Counted from the first letter of the stretch, positions 1 through 8,437 are shown. The stretch: DNA of 46,889 bases from Gammaproteobacteria bacterium (GCA_018669845.1 JABHSO010000169.1:1-46889), one strand, 5' to 3'. The notes: generated by a model from the sequence alone, not told the origin. Made by a program: numbers and translations.

Positions 1-57
1 AAGCCATTATTCAAAGTGAATTATAATTCTCTAGATTATTTTCTAAATTCATATAAT

Positions 58-3000
58 TTACTCCCCAAGTTCCCATATCACACTCATGGGTGCACTCCCC
101 TTATGCTCCTGATACCTCGCTGAGCCATAGTAGGTGAAAGGAGCTGCTTTGCCTGCGGCCAACTTATTTTCACGCACAAATAAGTGAACTGTAATACCTC
201 GATTTTCATGCTCAATCAATTCTTTACCGCGTTTATTTAGCGGGGTCGTACTATTTTGACTTTGCCAATGAAAGTGGTTCTCATCAATAAAATAATCATG
301 ATAACGATGCTCACTGGCTTTACCCTGTTTGTTCAAAGTGACTAATAGAATGTGCGCCTGCTTGTTTTTAAGAACAACATGGCCGCTATGCCAGTTCCCG
401 GGGTTAAACTCTTCATCGAATAATTCAGGAATTTCTTCTCGCATAAACTCTTGTCCTTGCGCCACTTCAAGTGGGTCTAGAATATCGCGTAATCGAGCCA
501 ATGTGCGCATATCATCATCCGCTTCATAATCTGGATAATCTGGATTAGTCGCTTTTAATATATACTTACCTTCAGGTGTTTTCGTGACAAGACGCAATAC
601 ATATTGATCATCGCCACCAGCACTCTGGCGTTCAATCACTAGCTTTGATCCCGTAATTGAACCTGCGTGATTTGAACCCAGGTGTTCTAAAAGCAAATAG
701 TCACCATCATGGACTGGTTGACGGCCGCCATTCATCGAATCTCCTATAGCACGTGCAATAAAATGTCGCGCTGGATCAAGATTTCCGTGTTCTGCACCAA
801 CTTTTCGATATTCATCAACATCAGCCCTGCCCTCACGAAAATATCCACAGGCTATACGCAAATCAGGGAAGTAAGGCAGCTCGGTTTTGCCATCCTCTCC
901 TGAATTAGAAAATGGTAGTACTTTGCTGCTATCACTTCCTTCTTTTTGTAAACGTGGTTCATAAGCGGCAAACCGGTAATCGACCAACTCCTGTAGCATT
1001 GTATGAAAAATATCAGCGATATTGTCCTGCAGGATAAATGTCGGTTTAAAGTATCCGCTAGTAAGCTCAAACCATTGGCTTACATTTTTTTTCTTGTTGC
1101 CCCCCGTCCATGCATTGACTGGATTTCCTTTCCAATAACTAATCCATTTATTTTTGTCGACGGTATCCAAATTCTGAAGATCTTTACGCACGTCTGAAAT
1201 GAAATGACGGCGGCGGCGAAAAGCCTCAAGAGCCTGATCGGCTAATACCTCCAATTTTGGTGGTTTACGAAATCCATCATTTGCTAAAAGAGACTCCAAT
1301 AACACCGCCTTGAAAGATTTTATCATGGTAGTGACCTCCACCTCCCGAAAAAAATCCTCATGGAAATCTAGGCAAGCCAATTCAATATCACTAAGATCCT
1401 CTTCATCTCGTACCAGACCCCACCAGTTATCATGTTGCTGGCGAAGTTTTTGTAAGCTGGCGCCACTGTGATAAAACTCGGTCAGTGTGGGGCGGCGACC
1501 CAATGAATCTTTGAGAGTCTGGTATTCGCGTGAAGGTCCATCACCAGCCAATCCAGACAGAAAGTCAATGATCTCAAGATCGTAGTTTACATAACAACCA
1601 GCCGGTAACTCTAAATCCTTATTTTTAACCCTCTTGGAAAATGCCACCAGTGCACGATAGTTTCCAGCCACACCAAACAACGCCTGGGGTTTGTTAAGAA
1701 AACCTTTATGGTTGCCAATAAAATCCAGCACCACCAGTCGTTCCTTTTGTTGATGCATCCGTAAACCACGACCCAGTTGCTGTAAAAAAAGTACTTTCGA
1801 CTCGGTGGGACGCAACATCATTACAGTATCGATGGCTGGTAGATCAACACCCTCATTGAATAAGTCCACAGAAAAAATAACTTGCAGCTCTCCCTGTTTC
1901 AATCGTTCTAGTGCATCGCTTCTATCAGTCCCAGAGCCACCATAAACCGCCACTGCCCGTATACCTTCACGCTGAAATCGATCTGCCATAAAGTCAGCAT
2001 GTTTTTTCGACACACAGAATGCGAGCGTTTTTTGCTGTGCTTTTTCACGCCATTGATTTAAAGCATGTTTGGCACGGGCCAGCGTCGCTAATTTATTGGA
2101 CAACGAAGAAGGATCAAAACGGCTGTTACGCCAAGGGATAGCTTCGTAATTAACTGTCTCATCATAAATACCATAGTAAGAGAATGGACATAACAATTCT
2201 TCATCAACACCATCAAATAAATTGCAGGTATAAACCAAGTTATCATCACAAAGACTCAGAATATCAGACTGGTCAGTACGCTCGGGTGTTGCAGTAAGCC
2301 CGAGAAGAAATTGCGGACGAAAATGAGCCAGTATTTGTCGGTAAGTAGGTGCTGCGGCATGGTGAAATTCATCAACGATCAAGTAATCAAAGTGATCCAG
2401 TGGAAATTTTTCGAGATGATGTGATTGCCCCAAGGTCTGTACAGAGGCAAAAATCATGTCCACTTGGGTCTCCTTACACGTACCGGTGTATTGGCCTACT
2501 TTTGCTTGAGGATGGATGCGCTGAAAAGTTGCTTCAGCTTGCAATAGTATTTCTTCCCGGTGCGCCACAAACAAAATACGTTTTGCACAAGTCTGTTTTG
2601 TATCAAAGGCAGCAAGATAGGTTTTACCCAAACCAGTTGCCATCACTACCAAACCACGTTGATAACCCGCTTCACGTGTATCTACTAAAGCTTGTAAAGC
2701 CTCAATTTGCACTTCATTGGGATCTGGGGCAGAAATTTCGGGATCATCGCTACCCGGTGCAACGGGAAAACGAGTTACCTTACGGCGCTTCTCATAGGTA
2801 TCTATCCAATCATATTCTAGTGAAATCACCTGTGGCTGATTAAGCAATAACTTATATTCCTCACGAATCTCATTGAAATGCCTGACTTGCTGCCCCTCCT
2901 TGTTCTCTGAAAACCCTACGCCATAATTCCATTCAATCCCATCCGTTAATGCAGCATTGCTGATATTACTGGAACCTATAAATGCCGTACCGTCGAGAAT

Positions 3001-3336
3001 CTCACCATTACGATTTCGAAAAAAGATATAGGCTTTAAGATGGAAGCTCCGTGAATAACCTGCTTGAAACAGACGAATATCAGCACCACGTTCAGCCAAT
3101 AACATTAGCTTACGTAGTGCTTGAGGATCAGTGACATCCAGATAATCGCTAGTCAACACAGTTAATCGAGCACCACGAATTGTTACTGCATCACTTAGTG
3201 CAGAAAAAATCAGCTCCAACCCACTGCTTTTAATAAATGATACCGCCAACTCTATTTCATCGGCCTGATGAATCGACGACAAAACCTTCGTGAGAAAGGG
3301 GTCAGACTCTCCCCCGGTACTCAAGCACTGTGGCAT
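58..3336 (-). CDS. PLD-nuclease / superfamily 2 helicase / S24-like / DUF3427 multidomain protein
   Basis: This 1092-aa protein is probably a DNA-targeting defence or repair effector. The order of domains is a phospholipase-D-like nuclease (H99-x-K101, with GSSN at 121-124), a superfamily 2 helicase (Walker A ATGLGKT at 233-239, DEFH box at 322-325, LTAT at 347-350, QQLGRGLR at 519-526), a middle helical region, a LexA/S24-like fold around 855-945 (GDSM at 865-868, NPDYP at 931-935) and a C-terminal DUF3427 segment (about 1005-1090). The serine of the S24 dyad is present, but the position expected to hold the lysine appears to be R915. The ATG at 3336 follows a G-rich Shine-Dalgarno and overlaps the stop of the upstream methyltransferase by 16 bp, so the two are translationally coupled. 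Domain assignments are motif-based; the biological role is inferred. Confidence 0.85.
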   Translation of the reverse strand: MPQCLSTGGESDPFLTKVLSSIHQADEIELAVSFIKSSGLELIFSALSDAVTIRGARLTVLTSDYLDVTDPQALRKLMLLAERGADIRLFQAGYSRSFHLKAYIFFRNRNGEILDGTAFIGSSNISNAALTDGIEWNYGVGFSENKEGQQVRHFNEIREEYKLLLNQPQVISLEYDWIDTYEKRRKVTRFPVAPGSDDPEISAPDPNEVQIEALQALVDTREAGYQRGLVVMATGLGKTYLAAFDTKQTCAKRILFVAHREEILLQAEATFQRIHPQAKVGQYTGTCKETQVDMIFASVQTLGQSHHLEKFPLDHFDYLIVDEFHHAAAPTYRQILAHFRPQFLLGLTATPERTDQSDILSLCDDNLVYTCNLFDGVDEELLCPFSYYGIYDETVNYEAIPWRNSRFDPSSLSNKLATLARAKHALNQWREKAQQKTLAFCVSKKHADFMADRFQREGIRAVAVYGGSGTDRSDALERLKQGELQVIFSVDLFNEGVDLPAIDTVMMLRPTESKVLFLQQLGRGLRMHQQKERLVVLDFIGNHKGFLNKPQALFGVAGNYRALVAFSKRVKNKDLELPAGCYVNYDLEIIDFLSGLAGDGPSREYQTLKDSLGRRPTLTEFYHSGASLQKLRQQHDNWWGLVRDEEDLSDIELACLDFHEDFFREVEVTTMIKSFKAVLLESLLANDGFRKPPKLEVLADQALEAFRRRRHFISDVRKDLQNLDTVDKNKWISYWKGNPVNAWTGGNKKKNVSQWFELTSGYFKPTFILQDNIADIFHTMLQELVDYRFAAYEPRLQKEGSDSSKVLPFSNSGEDGKTELPYFPDLRIACGYFREGRADVDEYRKVGAEHGNLDPARHFIARAIGDSMNGGRQPVHDGDYLLLEHLGSNHAGSITGSKLVIERQSAGGDDQYVLRLVTKTPEGKYILKATNPDYPDYEADDDMRTLARLRDILDPLEVAQGQEFMREEIPELFDEEFNPGNWHSGHVVLKNKQAHILLVTLNKQGKASEHRYHDYFIDENHFHWQSQNSTTPLNKRGKELIEHENRGITVHLFVRENKLAAGKAAPFTYYGSARYQEHKGSAPMSVIWELGE

Positions 3337-3929
3337 ACATCCCCCGTAGAAATTAGCAATGCATTAAACCATTTTTCGTCATCTCGATCAGGACGACGAT
3401 CATTGCTAACCCAGGTATCCATGAGTTTAAATACACCTATACCTTCTAACAACCGTGAAAAGTCACCTTCATTCATATTAGTGAATCGTCGCCCATTATG
3501 TTCCACCTCTCCACTACCATACTTAAATGAAACATACATTACCCCACCTGACTTTAGCGCTCGAAATAACTTTAAAAATACTTTAGGTAAGCTCTTATTA
3601 GGAACGTGTAATAGGCTCGCACAAGCCCAAACAGCATCAAATTCTTTTTCATAAGTTATTTGATTAAAAGTCAATACATCAACAACCTGGCCTAAATATA
3701 CTTGGGCCAACTTGGCCAAAGCTGGCGCGGCATCAAACGCAGTGACCTGAAAAGAGGCTTCTATAAAAGCTTTAGCATCTCTTCCAGAACCACAGCCTGC
3801 ATCAAGAATACATCCCCTAAGAGGCACATGGGTAAGAAAACGTTCCCGTAGAGAAGACATGTCTACTTGAATTGTATCCTGAAAGAACTCTTTAGCATTC
3901 TTCTGGTAGTAACATTCAGAAATTTTCAT
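3321..3929 (-). CDS. class I SAM-dependent methyltransferase coupled to the helicase
   Basis: This 202-aa protein is a Rossmann-fold methyltransferase. The SAM-binding motif I is LDAGCGSGRD (42-51), and an acidic residue follows the next strand (FDAAP, 65-69). The motif 4 region is WACASLLHVP (101-110) and the motif 6 region is LKSGGVMYVSFK. There is no target-recognition domain and no NPPY-type motif, so the substrate is not obvious; small molecules, protein and nucleic acid are all possible. The sequence resembles TehB/UbiE-like enzymes. It is the first gene of a two-gene unit with the PLD-helicase, overlapping it by 16 bp. That coupling suggests a joint function, for example modification plus restriction, or modification of the helicase or a signal. 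An inverted repeat lies 9 bp upstream of the start codon. Confidence 0.85.
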   Translation of the reverse strand: MKISECYYQKNAKEFFQDTIQVDMSSLRERFLTHVPLRGCILDAGCGSGRDAKAFIEASFQVTAFDAAPALAKLAQVYLGQVVDVLTFNQITYEKEFDAVWACASLLHVPNKSLPKVFLKLFRALKSGGVMYVSFKYGSGEVEHNGRRFTNMNEGDFSRLLEGIGVFKLMDTWVSNDRRPDRDDEKWFNALLISTGDVCHSA

Positions 3930-3937
3930 GACACTCC

Positions 3938-3962
3938 ACAGAGTTCCAGCCCACTACTCTGT
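3938..3962. promoter_or_regulatory. inverted repeat upstream of methyltransferase-helicase unit, possible operator
   Basis: Perfect 7-bp arms ACAGAGT and ACTCTGT with an 11-bp spacer lie between 9 and 33 bp upstream of the methyltransferase start. The position fits repression of the two-gene unit. No cognate regulator is identified, and arms this short can arise by chance. Confidence 0.35.
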
Positions 3963-4049
3963 TAGAAATAGGGATTTATTGCATTCATATTTACAAAATC
4001 AGTTCTTGTTACTTTGGGCCCTATTTATTTCATTATTAATCTCATTTTC

Positions 4050-4214
4050 TCAAAAATGATCGACAGCCAGATCAAACTTGCTTGAATATGACAGTGTTTT
4101 ATTCTCAGCATCATTCAGCCGGTCGACTGCAGATTTTAGTAATCTTTCAAACTCCCTTTTATCAGCTGCTTCATTTTTGAGTTGCTTTATTTTAAGCAGA
4201 TTTTCCAGTGTCAT
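4050..4214 (-). pseudogene. truncated HEPN-type partner of the MNT nucleotidyltransferase
   Basis: A 54-codon reading frame starts MTLENLLKIKQLKNEAADKR. This matches the N-terminus of the HEPN/HI0074-like small proteins that normally pair with MNT nucleotidyltransferases. Those partners run to roughly 100-150 residues, but here the frame stops right after SSKFDLAVDHF, where the family usually continues into the next helices. No continuation was seen in the other frames downstream, so the 3' half appears deleted. Its ATG lies inside the 3' end of the MNT gene (23-bp overlap), the normal arrangement for such pairs. The truncated protein lacks the R-x4-6-H motif of active HEPN RNases. Confidence 0.65.
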
Positions 4215-4791
4215 CAATCTCTCCTTTTATCATAATTTTTGGCTGATCCATTACCCGTTGCAGAAAGCTCTGCCCGTCTTCAAGTCTGTTTTGATACTCT
4301 TTCTGAGTAAATAGTGTCGGGTTTATATCCCTTTGCAATGACTCTTCAGCAGGCATTAGTAGTTCGATAACTTCATTATAGTTAAGCCCGCCTCCGATCA
4401 ACATCAAATCAATATCACTGTCGAATGTTTCAGTTCCTTTTGCAATAGATCCATAAACAAATGCTAACTCTAACTTTTCAATGACTGGCTGAAGAGCCTG
4501 CTTAAGTACATCTGCTATTCCAAAGGTTTTTCTAACAATACCTGATAATTCTTTATAGACGGGACTCTCTTGATTAGCCTGATAATGCCGCTGATTACCG
4601 GCTTTGGTCACCGTTACTAAACCTGATGAAGCCAGTTTTTCTAATTCCCGAGTTATTGTGCCTCTGCCCATACTGGCCTGACGCACAATCTCATTAGTGT
4701 AAAAGCTGGCATCCGGTTTACCAAACAATAAACTTAATACTCGCTGCTGTGATTTTGTAAACAGGGCATCTGCAATTATCATTGACGGCAT
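4192..4791 (-). CDS. HTH-MNT nucleotidyltransferase (antitoxin-type)
   Basis: This 199-aa protein has an N-terminal winged helix (about 10-72; recognition region GRGTITRELEKLASSGLV) and a C-terminal minimal nucleotidyltransferase domain (GS at 114-115, SDID at 125-128, the two metal-binding aspartates being D126 and D128). In the HEPN/MNT family, the MNT protein can adenylylate and silence the HEPN RNase toxin; the fused HTH suggests it also represses its own promoter. The gene overlaps the truncated HEPN remnant by 23 bp. A 40-bp perfect inverted repeat sits 12 bp upstream of the ATG, and the Shine-Dalgarno is TAAGG. With the HEPN partner broken, it may be an orphan antitoxin. Confidence 0.8.
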   Translation of the reverse strand: MPSMIIADALFTKSQQRVLSLLFGKPDASFYTNEIVRQASMGRGTITRELEKLASSGLVTVTKAGNQRHYQANQESPVYKELSGIVRKTFGIADVLKQALQPVIEKLELAFVYGSIAKGTETFDSDIDLMLIGGGLNYNEVIELLMPAEESLQRDINPTLFTQKEYQNRLEDGQSFLQRVMDQPKIMIKGEIDDTGKSA

Positions 4792-4802
4792 ACCTTACTT
4801 AA

Positions 4803-4842
4803 AAGACCCAAATTGGGGACTATAGACCCCAATTTGGGTCTT
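4803..4842. promoter_or_regulatory. 40-bp inverted repeat: operator of the HTH-MNT gene and/or terminator of the aldolase gene
   Basis: Two perfect 16-bp arms (AAGACCCAAATTGGGG and its complement) flank the 8-bp loop ACTATAGA. Each arm is itself close to a palindrome around CCCAATTTGGG, as expected for two dimer sites. On the minus strand the loop reads TCTATAGT, which could be a -10 element. The same strand shows a stem followed by TTTT, 28 bp after the aldolase stop codon, so it could also act as an intrinsic terminator. Both roles are compatible. Confidence 0.7.
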
Positions 4843-4869
4843 GTCGAGTTTTAATGTTTTCTTAATAAG

Positions 4870-5889
4870 CTAATCAGTTTCCATCGCTGCTTTATATTCA
4901 CCCAGCATGGCCAGGTGGTTTAACCTTGCACGTTTTAGTAATGCCTGTTTTGCCGCCGGGATATTTTCTGTTTTACCCTGCCAGGCTTGCAGTGCGGTTT
5001 GCTGCAGGGCGCGTCCGTAGGATATGCTCAGGTTCCATGGTGCATCCACTGCCTGCTGGTTGATGGCATTGAGGTTGATGGTGGCTTCTTCCGGCCCCTG
5101 TCCTCCGGAGAGAAAATTTATACCGGGCATGGCTGTTGGTACGGTGCGGCGTAGTACTTTTACGGTGGCTTCTGCAACTTCTTCCGGCGATGCACGGCGC
5201 CTGTCTTTGCCCGGCAGTACCATGTTGGGTTTGAGTATCATCAGTTCGAGTACCACATTGTGCCGGTTCAGGGCATAAAATACTTCATGCTGTACGGCTT
5301 CGGTAACTTCGGCATGGCGATCTATATCATGGTTGCCATCCATCAGTACTTCCGGTTCGACGATGGGTACCAGCCCCTCTGCCTGACACACGGCGGCATA
5401 ACGTGCCAACATTTCTGCATTGGCTTCGATGCCGTGTTGTGAAGGGACATTATTTTCTATGCTGTAGACTTCGCGCCATTTGGCAAATCGTGCGCCCTGT
5501 TGTTTGTAACCACGCAGGCGTTCAGCCAGCCCATCCAGCCCCTGGGTGATGAGATCACCGGGTGACAATGCCAGTGGGACTTTACCTTTATCGACCTTGA
5601 TGCCGGGAACGATCTTTTCGGCCCATACAGCTTCTGGAATGGCTTTACCATCATCTGTTTTCTGCACTAGTGTTTCTTCGAACAGGATAGTACCGCTGAT
5701 GTATTCTCCCAGACCTTTTGTCGTTAGCAGTGCACTACGCCAGATTCTGCGGTTCTCTTCAGTAGATTTCACATCGATCGCCTTAAAGCGTTTTGCGATG
5801 GTAGGAGCGCTTTCATCAGCGGCGAGTATTCCTCGCCCTGTTTGCACCATATCGTTAATGGTGGCTTCCAGTTCGTTTATATACTGCAT
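4870..5889 (-). CDS. class I fructose-1,6-bisphosphate aldolase
   Basis: This 339-aa Schiff-base aldolase cleaves or forms fructose 1,6-bisphosphate in glycolysis and gluconeogenesis. It is the eukaryote-like class I type. The N-terminal signature ILAADESAPT (21-30) and the conserved VEPE (177-180) are present. The Schiff-base lysine is K220 in LKPNMVLPG, and the phosphate-binding SGGQ is at 261-264. It ends MLGEYKAAMETD without the C-terminal tyrosine of animal enzymes. The ATG has a good Shine-Dalgarno (AAGGTGAGG). A 7-bp inverted repeat (GTCAGTC/GACTGAC, 5919-5946) lies about 30 bp upstream. Together with the H+-pyrophosphatase and the probable PPi-phosphofructokinase at the far end of the window, it suggests a reversible, PPi-linked sugar-phosphate pathway. 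Confidence 0.95.
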   Translation of the reverse strand: MQYINELEATINDMVQTGRGILAADESAPTIAKRFKAIDVKSTEENRRIWRSALLTTKGLGEYISGTILFEETLVQKTDDGKAIPEAVWAEKIVPGIKVDKGKVPLALSPGDLITQGLDGLAERLRGYKQQGARFAKWREVYSIENNVPSQHGIEANAEMLARYAAVCQAEGLVPIVEPEVLMDGNHDIDRHAEVTEAVQHEVFYALNRHNVVLELMILKPNMVLPGKDRRRASPEEVAEATVKVLRRTVPTAMPGINFLSGGQGPEEATINLNAINQQAVDAPWNLSISYGRALQQTALQAWQGKTENIPAAKQALLKRARLNHLAMLGEYKAAMETD

Positions 5890-6072
5890 ATCCTCACCTT
5901 TCCAGTTGTGTTTATATGGTCAGTCTATCTAGCCTCTCTGACTGACAGGCTATTAGCCTCATCGATAGTATAACTTTACCTAAAATACGGGCTATGAAAA
6001 ATGATATATGTTGGCTATTTTGAGGATAAAGGTGACGCCAGGATACTTTCGGGATCGAGCCTGCGTATGTCG

Positions 6073-6175
6073 TTGAATTAAGACAGTTAAAGTCTTTGAT
6101 AGGAACTCATATAACTACTTAAAATGGTATTTTTATACCCGGAGCAGGACTAGAAGGAAGAGCACATCCCTTTTA
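6073..6175. repeat. dispersed repeat, copy 1
   Basis: This sequence recurs at 8438-8540 in the same orientation. The core (6107-6149 here) matches the second copy at 40 of 43 positions, and a weaker match extends on both sides. It occupies the 354-bp gene-free stretch 5890-6243 between the aldolase promoter and the end of the AbiEii-like gene. Apart from the small inverted repeat at 5919-5946, nothing else is recognised in that stretch. Confidence 0.75.
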
Positions 6176-6243
6176 GATTATTGCGGTATTTATTTTTAGC
6201 ATACTCATAGTTAAGCTTTACAATTAACTTACTAAGTCACTAC

Positions 6244-6946
6244 CTACTGATAATTAGTTTCAGCTATTTGTTGAACCATTTTCAAAATTTTTGGCACTCG
6301 TGCCTGACTTGTAGGATCTATTGGCATGTGTCCATAAACAGCATCTACAAATTGATTATTGTTTAACAGTATTGAAAACCGTTTGGCCAATTCATTAACT
6401 AGCTTTGCATCGGAGCTTTTAACTTCATCGATAATTTTTGGCCTGCCGTCCAGGACTGTGATGATATCTTCAATATCATGACTCATCAGGAAATCACCTG
6501 CACCTCGTCCATCAAAGGCTTCAAGCTTGGTTATTAAAAAATAGGGAGCTGAAACCATTTTAATTGTCTTGCCCGATGGCAGTTGAATCGTTACAGCATT
6601 TTTTGTGGCTGGTACATACCAATGATTTCCAAACCCCAATATTTTCGAGTCAGTTGGCATCACATCAAGAATGACACTATCTGCTTTCCAACGACAAATT
6701 GGCGCTCCATCGCTCATATCTTCCTGAAAACCTTTTTTACGTAACTTTTCTGATAACCGATGATAATCTACCAGTGAAGCAACCTGTACAATGGCATCCA
6801 CATCTTTCGTTACTCGAATCGAGTGGTGCTGCAGGATCGGTAATAAGTAAACCTGTTGCACAGCCACCAATAAATACCATTTCATCAGCCAGCTCTTCTA
6901 ACTGTTCAACAGCAAACATTAAAATTTCAATATTTGGATTTTCCAT
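6244..6946 (-). pseudogene. AbiEii-like nucleotidyltransferase, frameshifted
   Basis: Two overlapping frames together encode one nucleotidyltransferase-like protein. The first (from 6946) reads MENPNIEILMFAVEQLEELA and goes on to FIGGCATGLLITDPA. The second, running down to 6244, picks up at SIRVTKDVDAIVQVASLVDY. Joined, they give the FxGG...TxDxD layout of AbiEii/AbiGii-type nucleotidyltransferases (about 230 aa). The frame breaks within 6811-6832, at a 13-bp palindrome ACTCGAATCGAGT, consistent with an indel of one or a few bases. The gene follows the HTH partner by 20 bp. A sequencing error or programmed frameshift cannot be excluded, but an inactivated toxin gene is the simplest reading. 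Confidence 0.75.
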
Positions 6947-6966
6947 TTCTCTCCATTTTCCCTGTC

Positions 6967-7482
6967 TTATTGTGCCAGCCGTTTTTTAATTTCATCAATT
7001 GCAAAAGCACGCTCTCTTGCCTGACCACCCCTAATGGCATCTACCAGCACCAGCAATTCATAAAGATCTGAATCTATTCTTGAGGCTTTTGGTGCCGATT
7101 TGTATAAGGGTGAAAATGACATTCCCCGTACTTCACCCGAAGGATCCGGCCAAACCGGTGGCGGCTCACCATCCCTGACAAAGAATTCTTTTAGCGGTGC
7201 CGCTGCATGTCCGGTAGGCATGCCTCTTAGCAATCCCCCTCTTTCAGGTACAAATACATACCTTAAACCATGAATTATAAATTCTTCAAGGTTTCTATAG
7301 GACGGAGTAATCATATCCTGCTTCTGTATCGCCAGGTTTGCAGATATCGCCCGTTTGATTGCCGAATGCACTTCTGATGGACTCATACTCAGTTCTACAG
7401 CCAGGCTGTTATAGGCCCAGCTTCTATCGCCAATGGCTGCCAGCTTAAGTAGTACAAGTATGTCCTGTGGTTTAAGTACCAT
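6967..7482 (-). CDS. HTH protein paired with the AbiEii-like nucleotidyltransferase (AbiEi-like role)
   Basis: This 171-aa protein begins MVLKPQDILVLLKLAAIGDR and has a helix-turn-helix in the first 70 residues (AYNSLAVELSMSPSEVHSAIKRA). A conserved C-terminal half follows with FVPERGGLLRGMPTGHAAAP and PPVWPDPSGEVRGMSFSPLYKS. The longer reading frame upstream is rejected because it would run into the neighbouring gene and add a non-conserved extension. It sits 20 bp upstream of the nucleotidyltransferase gene, the layout of type IV-like AbiE pairs in which the HTH protein is antitoxin and repressor. A perfect 11-bp inverted repeat starts 9 bp before the ATG and is a likely self-operator. The antitoxin role is inferred from context. 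Confidence 0.7.
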   Translation of the reverse strand: MVLKPQDILVLLKLAAIGDRSWAYNSLAVELSMSPSEVHSAIKRAISANLAIQKQDMITPSYRNLEEFIIHGLRYVFVPERGGLLRGMPTGHAAAPLKEFFVRDGEPPPVWPDPSGEVRGMSFSPLYKSAPKASRIDSDLYELLVLVDAIRGGQARERAFAIDEIKKRLAQ

Positions 7483-7490
7483 GCCTATGC

Positions 7491-7521
7491 ATTCTCTATT
7501 CGGGATTTGCGAATAGAGAAT
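7491..7521. promoter_or_regulatory. perfect inverted repeat, likely operator of the HTH gene
   Basis: Arms ATTCTCTATTC (7491-7501) and GAATAGAGAAT (7511-7521) are exact complements with a 9-bp spacer. They lie immediately upstream of the HTH gene start (7482). AbiEi-type repressors bind inverted repeats in their own promoter, so self-regulation is plausible. Confidence 0.65.
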
Positions 7522-7585
7522 AACACTGATTAGATATATAAAACAGCAGGATTCAAATTTAAATACTTGAGGAGTTAGCCACCTT

Positions 7586-8278
7586 TCAATGCAAACAACA
7601 CTTTTTATATTTTTTCCCGCTGCCACAGTGGCATGGATCATTGCGACCTACAGGTGGTGTTTCATGCCTGAAGGGTTGAGATACAGGAGACGCTTCATTT
7701 CTACGGGCTAACCAGTAAGCATGGATTTCTCGCACTTTGGGAGTAATGGCTTTCCTGATTTTATTGGTTTCTTCTGGTGTTTCAAACTCGTGTGCAGCCC
7801 AGTTGGTTGATTCGGTAAAGGCCAGAATCGGGGCCAGCAATATTTTCATATTCAATTCATCAACATTCCACTGTTCTCTGGATAATGCCACTCCTCGGTT
7901 ATAACCTTCACACCATTCATCAACGATGGGATATATTTTACCATCCACTTCACGTTCCAGAAAAAGCGGTTCAAAACTTTGAGGCTGATTCATCAATGTC
8001 GCTGTAATTGTATTCATATGGCGCATCATCAAGTTTAAAACAGTTTCAAAATTTTTTTCATTTTCCCATTCCGGTTCAAATTCTCCCCAAATGACTGGCA
8101 GCCATTGTGAAGGAGGAATAACTACCGGGCCACTGACTATTGCGGTAAAAAAACCGTCAAGTTCGGATACATCGAGAATACCTTCATCTTTATTAGCCTC
8201 ATTGATTTCATCATCACAACGATTGAGTAGAAAATCATCCAGGAATTCGAGTTCTTTATCAGTCAGTATTGTGTTCAT
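7586..8278 (-). CDS. YecA/UPF0149-family protein with C-terminal SEC-C zinc motif
   Basis: This 230-aa protein has an N-terminal UPF0149 (YecA-like) domain, recognisable in [17 protein letters not shown] (about 36-52) and [11 protein letters not shown]. It ends in a SEC-C motif with C216-x-C218 and C227-C228 ([16 protein letters not shown]). SEC-C is the zinc-binding tail also found at the end of SecA and supports binding to ribosomes or proteins. The cellular role of YecA proteins is unsettled. The gene stands alone between the HTH gene and a stem-loop-rich intergenic stretch, and its Shine-Dalgarno is weak. Confidence 0.9.
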   Translation of the reverse strand: MNTILTDKELEFLDDFLLNRCDDEINEANKDEGILDVSELDGFFTAIVSGPVVIPPSQWLPVIWGEFEPEWENEKNFETVLNLMMRHMNTITATLMNQPQSFEPLFLEREVDGKIYPIVDEWCEGYNRGVALSREQWNVDELNMKILLAPILAFTESTNWAAHEFETPEETNKIRKAITPKVREIHAYWLARRNEASPVSQPFRHETPPVGRNDPCHCGSGKKYKKCCLH

Positions 8279-8308
8279 AATTTATCTAGATACTGTTGTG
8301 TGAATACT

Positions 8309-8421
8309 CCACCAGCTATAGGCCGGTGGCTTCAAATTACGGCTGAAAGCCGGTTATTCAGGTTAAAGCCGGGGGATTTACAGACCCCAAAAGGAAACTT
8401 TATATATAAGTCCATGGGGTC
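8309..8421. other. cluster of small stem-loops in a gene-free stretch
   Basis: Three short hairpins follow each other: CCACC/GGTGG (8309-8329), CGGCT/AGCCG with a GAA loop (8340-8352) and GACCCC/GGGGTC (8383-8421) enclosing a near-palindromic ACTTTATATATAAGT. They share the 305-bp gene-free region 8279-8583 with repeat copy 2. They resemble the structured end of a lost mobile element, but no transposase remnant was seen. Confidence 0.35.
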
Positions 8422-8437
8422 GCACCAGAATAACTCA

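Noticed and set aside
2349..2843. A 164-codon plus-strand frame opposite the helicase gene
   Set aside because: It lies antisense to clear helicase motifs, has no ribosome site and shows no family pattern; a shadow frame.
4078..4314. A serine-rich plus-strand frame
   Set aside because: It is antisense to the HEPN remnant and to the MNT 3' end; no ribosome site.
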